A DNA stretch of 64,000 nucleotides, from the NCBI RefSeq assembly GCF_025836995.1, contig NZ_CP107546.1, positions 682,001 through 746,000 of the forward strand, written 5' to 3'. The DNA comes from Microbacterium sp. M28 (GTDB lineage Bacteria; Actinomycetota; Actinomycetes; Actinomycetales; Microbacteriaceae). Below, in pieces: positions 54,925 to 61,063 of this stretch. The notes under the pieces were generated by a model. The model saw only the letters and a program-made list of their open reading frames with translations. It did not search any database and was not told the DNA's origin. Position 1 is the stretch's first letter. Each line of letters opens with the position of its first letter. Both the position numbers and the translations under genes were made by a program.

Positions 54925-56286
54925 ATGACCGAGTACGCCGTCATCAACCCGGCCACCGGCGAGACCGTCGCCGAATACGACACAGCCACCGACGCGCAGA
55001 TCGAGGATGCCGTGGCCCGCGCCGCCGCGGCGGCGAAGGTCTGGGGGGCGTCGACGCCGGCCGACCGCGCCGCCGTCATCCGCCGCATCGCCGAACTGCA
55101 CCGCGAACGCCGCGACGAGTTCGCCGCGATCATCGTGCGCGAGATGGGCAAGCCGATCGCGGCGGCCGTCGGCGAGGTCGACTTCGCCGCGGACATCATC
55201 GAGTTCTACGCCGACAACATCGATCGGATCACGGCCGACCAGTCGATCGACATCCTGGGGGAGGGGTCAGCGGTCGTGCGTCGCGCACCGCTGGGTGCAC
55301 TGCTGGGGATCATGCCGTGGAATTTCCCCGCGTATCAGGTCGCGCGCTTCGCCGCGCCGAACCTCGCGATCGGCAACACGATCATCCTCAAGCATGCTCC
55401 GCAGTGCCCGGAGTCGGCGGCCTTCCTGGAGGCGATCCATCGGGATGCCGGTCTGCCCGACGGCGGGTACGTGAACGTCTACGCCACGAACGAGCAGGCG
55501 GCGACCATCATCGCCGATCCGCGCATCCAGGGGGTCTCGATCACCGGCTCGGAGCGCGCCGGCGCGGCAGTCGCCGAGGTGGCCGGGCGCAACCTGAAGA
55601 AGGTCGCGCTCGAGCTCGGCGGATCGGACCCGTTCATCGTGCTGTCGACGGACGACTTGGATGCCGTGGTGCAGGCGGCCGTCGACGCGCGCATCGACAA
55701 CAACGGCCAGTCGTGCAACGGCGCCAAGCGGTTCATCGTCGTCGACGCGCTCTACGAGGAGTTCGCCGCGAAGTTCACGGCGGCGCTGGCCGCCGTGAAG
55801 GCGGAGGACCCGACGAACGAGGACACGGTTCTCGGACCGCTGTCGTCGCTCGCCGCGGCCGAGCGGCTGCAGGAGCAGATCGACACGGCAGTCGCGCAGG
55901 GCGCGACCGTGCTGACCGGCGGCACACGCGACGGCGCATTCTTCGCACCCACGCTGCTCGCCGACGTGACCGACGAGATGGACGTCTACCGCGAGGAGCT
56001 GTTCGGACCGGCCGGTGTCGTGTACCGGGTCGCCGATGAGGACGCCGCGGTCGCGCTCGCGAACGACACCTCGTTCGGGCTCGGCTCCTACGTGTTCACG
56101 ACGGATGCCGAGCAGGCCGAGCGCGTCGCGAACGCGATCGAGGCGGGCATGGTCTACGTCAACCTGGTGCTCGCGGACAGCCCGGAGCTGCCGTTCGGCG
56201 GCGTGAAGCGCAGCGGCACGTCGCGCGAACTGGGTCTGCTGGCCGCCGATGAGTTCGTGAACAAGAAGCTCATCCGCGTCGCGTAG
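54925..56286 (+). CDS. Second aldehyde dehydrogenase (succinate-semialdehyde / aminobutyraldehyde type)
   Basis: 453 residues, shorter than the neighbour. Catalytic C264 (NNGQSCNGAKRF) and E230 (LELGGS) are intact. The compact length and the NGQSC...AKRF form resemble the GabD1 branch of short SSADH enzymes. The open frame continues far upstream through gabD, but ATG 54925 follows GAGAGGACGC and aligns with family starts. Two dehydrogenases would be needed for 4-aminobutanal and succinate semialdehyde; which does which is not visible. Confidence 0.9.
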   Translation: MTEYAVINPATGETVAEYDTATDAQIEDAVARAAAAAKVWGASTPADRAAVIRRIAELHRERRDEFAAIIVREMGKPIAAAVGEVDFAADIIEFYADNIDRITADQSIDILGEGSAVVRRAPLGALLGIMPWNFPAYQVARFAAPNLAIGNTIILKHAPQCPESAAFLEAIHRDAGLPDGGYVNVYATNEQAATIIADPRIQGVSITGSERAGAAVAEVAGRNLKKVALELGGSDPFIVLSTDDLDAVVQAAVDARIDNNGQSCNGAKRFIVVDALYEEFAAKFTAALAAVKAEDPTNEDTVLGPLSSLAAAERLQEQIDTAVAQGATVLTGGTRDGAFFAPTLLADVTDEMDVYREELFGPAGVVYRVADEDAAVALANDTSFGLGSYVFTTDAEQAERVANAIEAGMVYVNLVLADSPELPFGGVKRSGTSRELGLLAADEFVNKKLIRVA

Positions 56287-56301
56287 TTCGCGACGCGTGG
56301 T

Positions 56302-56345
56302 TTGCGGGGTGAGACGTGGCCAGGCAGGCCACGTCTCACCCGCAA
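56302..56345 (+). terminator. Long hairpin ending the putrescine/GABA block
   Basis: A stem of about 19 bp with a single G bulge and a 5-nt AGGCA loop, 15 nt past the dehydrogenase stop. It is the longest G/C stem in the right half of the window and separates two catabolic units. Confidence 0.75.
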
Positions 56346-56378
56346 CGTACGTTTCGCGCGACGCACTCGACCCCGCGC

Positions 56379-56384
56379 TACCGT
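56379..56384 (+). promoter_or_regulatory. -10 box TACCGT before the FCD regulator
   Basis: TACCGT ends 6 nt before an ATG (56391) that opens a 12-codon upstream frame, and 13 nt before the regulator start. Confidence 0.4.
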
Positions 56385-56390
56385 TGAGGC

Positions 56391-56429
56391 ATGTGCCATG
56401 TCCGCAACGAGGAGCGCCGTGAAGGCTGA
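56391..56429 (+). CDS. Possible leaderless 12-codon upstream ORF
   Basis: MCHVRNEERREG then TGA. Its ATG is at the leaderless position after TACCGT, and it overlaps the first codons of the FCD regulator in another frame. If translated it would affect which regulator start is used. Coding status is speculative. Confidence 0.2.
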   Translation: MCHVRNEERREG

Positions 56430-57126
56430 GCGCGTCACCCGCACGCAGGCCGTGGTCGAGGGACTGCTCGACGAGATCATCGCTGGGCGGCTCGTCGCCG
56501 GCGAGCCGCTGCCGCCGGAAGGGGACCTCGCCGACGGCCTCGGCGTCTCGCGCCTGACGCTGCGTGAGGGAGTCCGTCTGCTGCAGGCGCAGGGGGTCAT
56601 CGTGCCCGTACCCGGCAGTCGCCATCGCATCGCCCCCGTCGACGAGTGGACGGGCCTGGAGGCGGTCGTGCGCTATTCGCGCAGCGGGGGAGCCCGGCGT
56701 CGCGCAGCGCTCGATCTCCTGGACATGCGGGTGATGTTCGAGACCGGAGCCGCCGAGCTGGCCGCGCCGCGCAGCAGCGAGGAGCACATCCGTGCCCTCG
56801 AGGACGCGCTCGAGCGGATGCGGTCGGCGCACGCCAACGGCGACGTCCCCGGCTTCGTCGACGCCGACCTCGCCTTCCACGACGTGATCTTCCAGGCCGC
56901 GGACAACCGCATCCTGGTCGCATCGGTCCGCCCGCTCACGGCCATGCTGCAGGAGTCGCGCAGTGAGACCAGCGCGGTGTTCGAGATCCGCGAGCACGCG
57001 CTCGTCGAGCACGAGGCGGTGCTCGAGGCGATGCGGACGCGGTCGGCGGCGGCAGCGCGCGAGGCGATGGCGAGCCATATGCGCCAGACGCGCGAGGACC
57101 TGCTGCACTACGTCCAGGGCGCCTGA
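56398..57126 (+). CDS. GntR/FadR-type (FCD) transcriptional regulator
   Basis: 242 residues from ATG 56398; GTG 56419, with GAGGAG 4 nt upstream, would give 235. The N-terminal winged helix (LPPEGDLADGLGVSRLTLREGVRLLQAQG) is followed by an all-helical FCD ligand domain with metal-site histidines in DADLAFHDVIF and EHALVEHEAVLEAM. FCD regulators respond to organic acids. The adjacent kinase-dehydrogenase-permease operon has an operator-like palindrome over its transcription start, so this protein is its probable repressor. Confidence 0.9.
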   Translation: MSATRSAVKAERVTRTQAVVEGLLDEIIAGRLVAGEPLPPEGDLADGLGVSRLTLREGVRLLQAQGVIVPVPGSRHRIAPVDEWTGLEAVVRYSRSGGARRRAALDLLDMRVMFETGAAELAAPRSSEEHIRALEDALERMRSAHANGDVPGFVDADLAFHDVIFQAADNRILVASVRPLTAMLQESRSETSAVFEIREHALVEHEAVLEAMRTRSAAAAREAMASHMRQTREDLLHYVQGA

Positions 57127-57144
57127 CCCTCCCGCCTCGGTGGT

Positions 57145-57173
57145 TTGCGTGCGCGCCGATCGAGGCGTATGGT
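57145..57173 (+). promoter_or_regulatory. Promoter of the sugar-acid operon
   Basis: TTGCGT (57145-57150) and TATGGT (57168-57173) are separated by 17 nt, the best principal-sigma promoter in the window. The start would be near 57180, giving a leader of about 36 nt. Confidence 0.65.
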
Positions 57174-57176
57174 CGT

Positions 57177-57192
57177 TATCTGATATCGGATA
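57177..57192 (+). promoter_or_regulatory. Palindromic operator over the transcription start
   Basis: TATCTGATATCGGATA is a 16-bp palindrome with one mismatched pair, centred on GATATC. It lies directly over the predicted start, and its form resembles sites of FCD-type GntR repressors. Confidence 0.65.
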
Positions 57193-57215
57193 GCACCCCG
57201 GACGAAGGAGTTCCC

Positions 57216-58616
57216 TTGGACATCGACGCGCTGCTCGCGCCCCTGCCGGCCCCCGTCGCGGTCGATGCCGCGACCGTCGCGAACGCGCGCGATCCTCGGA
57301 ACGTCCTGGTCGTGCTGGATGACGATCCGACCGGCACGCAGTCGGTCGCGCACCTTCCCGTCCTCACCCGATGGGAGCGCGAAGACCTCGACGGCGCCTT
57401 CGCGACCGGCGCTGCAGCCGTGTACGTCCTCACGAACACCCGCTCACTCGACGAGGACACCGCGGCCCGACGGAACCGGGAGGTCGTCGCGGTCGCCCTC
57501 GCCGCGGCGGAGGCCGCCGGACGTCAGGTGACCTTCGTGTCGCGCAGCGATTCGACGCTGCGCGGCCACTTCCCGCTCGAGACTGATGTGCTCGCGGCGG
57601 CGATCGCAGCGCATGGCGCGAAAGCACCCGAGCTGACGCTCCTCGTACCGGCGTTCCCCGAGGCCGGCCGCATCACGATCGACTCCGTGCACTACTGGGT
57701 CGTCGACGGCGAGGCCACACCGGTCGGCGAGACACCGTTCGCGAAGGATGCGAGCTTCGGATTCTCCTCGTCCGACCTGCGCGACTGGGTCGCCGAGAAG
57801 ACCGACGGCCGCATCCCCGCCGGCGAAGTCGCGGCCCTCACGATCGGGATCATCCGATCCGGAGTCGACGCCGTCACGTCGTTCCTGCGCGATCTGCCGA
57901 CCGGCACCGTCGTCGCCGTCGACGTCGTCGAGGAATCCGACATGCGCGTCGTGGCGCTCGCTCTGAACGCGCTCGGCGACCGCGGCGTCCTGCTGCGCGT
58001 CGGCCCGCCGTACGTGCGCGCTCACATCGGTCAGGAGATCGCACGACCGGTGGACGCCGCGGACATCCCGTTCGCCCATCACCGAGGCGGACTGGTCGTC
58101 GTGGGCAGCCACGTTCCGCTCACGACGCAGCAGCTGGACGAACTCCGACGCGCCAGGCCCGGGACCGCGACTGTAGAACTCGACGTCCGCAGCCTCATCG
58201 ACGACCGCCGCGAGGCGCATCTGGACGCCCGGTCGCGCACCGTCGCCGAGGCGCTCGAATCGGGTACCGTCATCGTCCACACCACGCGCGAACTCGTGAC
58301 GGGGGCCACCGGCGACGCGAGCCTCGAGATCGCCAGGCAGGTCTCCAGCGGAGTCGTCGAGCTGGTCCGCCGCGTGCTCGAGATCGCCCCGCCCCGATTC
58401 GTGATCGCGAAGGGCGGCATCACCTCCAGCGACGTCGCGAGCGAGGCGCTGGAGATCCGCAGGGCGACCGTCCTCGGCCCGATGCTTCCCGGCATCGTGT
58501 CGCTCTGGCAGCCCGAGACCGGCCCAGCAGTCGGCATCCCGTACATCGTCTTCGCCGGCAACGTCGGCGTCGCAGACTCCCTCGCCCGCGTCGTCTCGAC
58601 GCTGGCGGACGACTGA
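57216..58616 (+). CDS. otnK: Four-carbon acid sugar kinase (DUF1537; OtnK/DtnK-like)
   Basis: 466 residues from TTG 57216 with AAGGAG upstream. The N-terminal domain carries DDDPTGTQSV and SRSDSTLRGHFPLE; the C-terminal nucleotide domain carries AKGGITSSDVASEAL and FAGNVGVADSL. These are the signatures of the DUF1537 kinases that phosphorylate 3-oxo-tetronates or tetronates. It is encoded with a dehydrogenase, a GntP permease and an FCD regulator, a known catabolic gene set for L-threonate or D-erythronate. The precise sugar acid is uncertain. Confidence 0.88.
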   Translation: MDIDALLAPLPAPVAVDAATVANARDPRNVLVVLDDDPTGTQSVAHLPVLTRWEREDLDGAFATGAAAVYVLTNTRSLDEDTAARRNREVVAVALAAAEAAGRQVTFVSRSDSTLRGHFPLETDVLAAAIAAHGAKAPELTLLVPAFPEAGRITIDSVHYWVVDGEATPVGETPFAKDASFGFSSSDLRDWVAEKTDGRIPAGEVAALTIGIIRSGVDAVTSFLRDLPTGTVVAVDVVEESDMRVVALALNALGDRGVLLRVGPPYVRAHIGQEIARPVDAADIPFAHHRGGLVVVGSHVPLTTQQLDELRRARPGTATVELDVRSLIDDRREAHLDARSRTVAEALESGTVIVHTTRELVTGATGDASLEIARQVSSGVVELVRRVLEIAPPRFVIAKGGITSSDVASEALEIRRATVLGPMLPGIVSLWQPETGPAVGIPYIVFAGNVGVADSLARVVSTLADD

Positions 58617-58636
58617 TCCATCTGAAAGGTACCGAG

Positions 58637-59527
58637 ATGACCACCACCGCCGCCGTCATCGGGCTCGGAGCCATGGGGCTTCCCATGGCGACCCGCCTGG
58701 CTGAACGCTTCACCGTCCGCGGGTTCGACATCGCTGCGGAGCGCGTCGCGCTGGCCGCTGAGCAGGGTGTCGCCGCGGCATCCTCCGCGGCCGAGGCCGT
58801 CGCCGATGCGCAGGCGGTGCTCGTGGCCGTGCGCACCGGCGCCCAGCTGGATGCCCTGCTCTTCGGCGAGAGCGGACTCGCGTCGCACCTCGCCGAGGGA
58901 GCCGTCGTGATCCTCACCAGCACCGTGGGCACCGAAGGCATCGCCGACACCGCCTCCCGCCTCGCCGAGCACGGAGCGCATCTCGTGGACGCCCCGCTCT
59001 CCGGCGGGCCGGTGCGCGCGGGCGACGGCGACCTTCTCATCGTCGTCGGTGCGACTCCGGATGCTCTGGAGATCGCCCGCCCGATCCTCGAGCAACTCGC
59101 ATCGACGCTCTCGATAGTGGGGGAGCGCCCCGGCGACGGGCAGGCGCTCAAGACCGTCAACCAGCTCCTGTGCGGCGTGCACATCGCCGCCGCGGCCGAG
59201 GCGCTCGCCCTCGCCGATGCCCTGGGGCTCGACCGTGAGAAGACGCTCGAGGCGCTGACCGCCGGAGCTGCGAACTCGTTCATGCTCGGCAACCGCGGTC
59301 CTCGCGCGCTGCAGGCGTACGAGGAGGAGGGTGCAGAGGTGCTCAGCCGGCTGGACATCTTCGTCAAGGACCTCGGCATCGTCGGCGACGCCGCACGCCG
59401 GGCGCACCTGTCCACCCCCGTCGCAGCCGCCGCCGAGCAACTCTTCCTGCTCGGCGAGGCGCAGGGCCTCGGTGCCCACGACGACTCAGCAGTGATCCGC
59501 GTGATCGCCCCCGAACGCCTGTCCTGA
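58637..59527 (+). CDS. ltnD: 3-hydroxyisobutyrate-dehydrogenase-like enzyme, probably tetronate dehydrogenase (LtnD-like)
   Basis: 296 residues. The Rossmann motif VIGLGAMGLPMATRL opens the protein. The substrate motif DAPLSGGPVRAGDGDL and catalytic K172 (GQALKTVNQLL) are conserved. Beta-hydroxyacid dehydrogenases beside DUF1537 kinases oxidise L-threonate or D-erythronate at C2 to an oxo-tetronate. GAAAGGTACCGAG precedes the ATG. A tartronate-semialdehyde reductase role is the main alternative. Confidence 0.86.
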   Translation: MTTTAAVIGLGAMGLPMATRLAERFTVRGFDIAAERVALAAEQGVAAASSAAEAVADAQAVLVAVRTGAQLDALLFGESGLASHLAEGAVVILTSTVGTEGIADTASRLAEHGAHLVDAPLSGGPVRAGDGDLLIVVGATPDALEIARPILEQLASTLSIVGERPGDGQALKTVNQLLCGVHIAAAAEALALADALGLDREKTLEALTAGAANSFMLGNRGPRALQAYEEEGAEVLSRLDIFVKDLGIVGDAARRAHLSTPVAAAAEQLFLLGEAQGLGAHDDSAVIRVIAPERLS

Positions 59528-59567
59528 CCCGAACCGTACGGCGTGCGCGCCGGAAAGAAGAGATTCG

Positions 59568-60992
59568 ATGACGCTCCCTCTTCCCGCTCTGATCGCGATC
59601 GGAGTGGCAGGCCTCGCGCTGCTGCTCCTGCTGATCATCCGCTTCAAGATGCAGGCGTTCTACGCCCTCATCCTGGTGTCCATCGTGGTCGGCCTCGCGG
59701 CCGGACTGCCGATGACCACGATCCCCGCGACGGACACCAGTCCGGAGCAGCTCGGCATCATCCAGGCGATCATCGCCGGAGTCGGCGGCACGCTCGGCTC
59801 CGTGGCGGTGCTCGTCGCGCTCGGCTCGATGCTCGGCAAGATCATCGAGCTGTCCGGCGGCGCCGAATCGCTGGCGGGCAGGTTCACGTCGTGGCTCGGC
59901 CCCAAGCGCGTCGGCATCGCCCTCGTGGCGGCCGCCGGCATCCTCGCCATCCCGGTGTTCTTCGATGCCGGGTTCATCATCCTCGTGCCGATCATCTTCG
60001 CGTTCTCGAAGATCGCCGGGCTCAACCCGATCACCTTCGGGCTGCCGGTGGCCGGCATCATGCTGGCGGTTCACGTCGCTGTCCCACCGCACCCCGGCAT
60101 CGTCGGCGGTGCGACCATCCTGGGCGCCGACATCGGATGGGTGTTGATCTTCTCGCTGCTCATCTCGATCCCGCTGGCCGTGCTCTCCTACCTGGTGTCG
60201 AAGGTCATCAACCGACGCGAGTTCGCGATGATCGAGGCGACCAAGGAGATGTTCGACCGCTTCGGCTCCGACGAAGCATCACCCAACAGCGGGCTGCGCG
60301 AGGGGGAGAAGGCGCCGAGCGCATACACGGTGCTGACGATCATCCTGCTTCCGCTCGTGCTCATCATGCTCGGCACGACCGTCGCCCCGGCGTTCGAAGC
60401 CGGCACGTTCTGGAACGGGTTCCTCTCGATGATCGGCCAGCCGATCTTCGCCCTCATGGTGGCGATCGCCGCCGCGATGTTCCTGCTCGGCGTGCGCCGC
60501 GGCTGGTCGGGTGCGAAGCTCGGCGAGGTCATGGAATCGGCGCTGCCCAGCGCAGCAGTGATCATCCTCATCACCGGCGCGGGCGGTGCCTTCGGCCGCA
60601 TCCTCACCGAGACCGGCATCGGCGGCGCCGTCGCCGAGGTGCTCGCGGGAACCGGGATGCCGCTGCTGCTGGCCGCCTTCCTCATCTCGCTCATCATGCG
60701 TGCGGCACAGGGATCGGCCACCGTGGCGATCACGACGACGGCTGGACTGCTGCTGCCGACGGTCGCCGTGCTCGGACTCGACACGATCCACATCGCACTC
60801 GTCGCCATCGCGATCGGCTACGGCGCCCTCGGCCTCAGCCACGTGAACGACTCCGGCTTCTGGGTCGTCACGCGCTATCTCGGACTGTCCGTGAAGGACG
60901 GCCTGCGCACCTGGACGCCGCTCACCACCGTGCTCGGCATCGCCGGATTCCTGCTCACCTGGCTGCTGTACGCGGTCATCCCGATGAGCTGA
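59568..60992 (+). CDS. GntP-family sugar-acid permease
   Basis: 474 residues with about 12-14 transmembrane segments and the GntP landmarks IPVFFDAGFIILVPI, VPPHPGIVGGATILGADIGW, GAGGAFGRILTETGIG and GLSHVNDSGFWVV. Family members import gluconate and related aldonates by proton symport. As the last gene of the operon it is the likely importer of the four-carbon acid that the kinase and dehydrogenase use. GGAAAGAAGAG lies before the ATG. Confidence 0.92.
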   Translation: MTLPLPALIAIGVAGLALLLLLIIRFKMQAFYALILVSIVVGLAAGLPMTTIPATDTSPEQLGIIQAIIAGVGGTLGSVAVLVALGSMLGKIIELSGGAESLAGRFTSWLGPKRVGIALVAAAGILAIPVFFDAGFIILVPIIFAFSKIAGLNPITFGLPVAGIMLAVHVAVPPHPGIVGGATILGADIGWVLIFSLLISIPLAVLSYLVSKVINRREFAMIEATKEMFDRFGSDEASPNSGLREGEKAPSAYTVLTIILLPLVLIMLGTTVAPAFEAGTFWNGFLSMIGQPIFALMVAIAAAMFLLGVRRGWSGAKLGEVMESALPSAAVIILITGAGGAFGRILTETGIGGAVAEVLAGTGMPLLLAAFLISLIMRAAQGSATVAITTTAGLLLPTVAVLGLDTIHIALVAIAIGYGALGLSHVNDSGFWVVTRYLGLSVKDGLRTWTPLTTVLGIAGFLLTWLLYAVIPMS

Positions 60993-61029
60993 CCGGTTCT
61001 CCGGCGGGATCTGCTCCCGCTGCCGTCGA

Positions 61030-61063
61030 CGCGATCGCGGAGGTTCAGGCCTCCGCGATCGCG
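61030..61063. terminator. Shared hairpin between the GntP permease and TPR genes
   Basis: A perfect 14-bp stem (CGCGATCGCGGAGG) with a 6-nt loop. The right arm lies inside the last codons of the minus-strand TPR gene and its stop codon falls in the loop. It can end transcription of both convergent genes. Confidence 0.65.
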
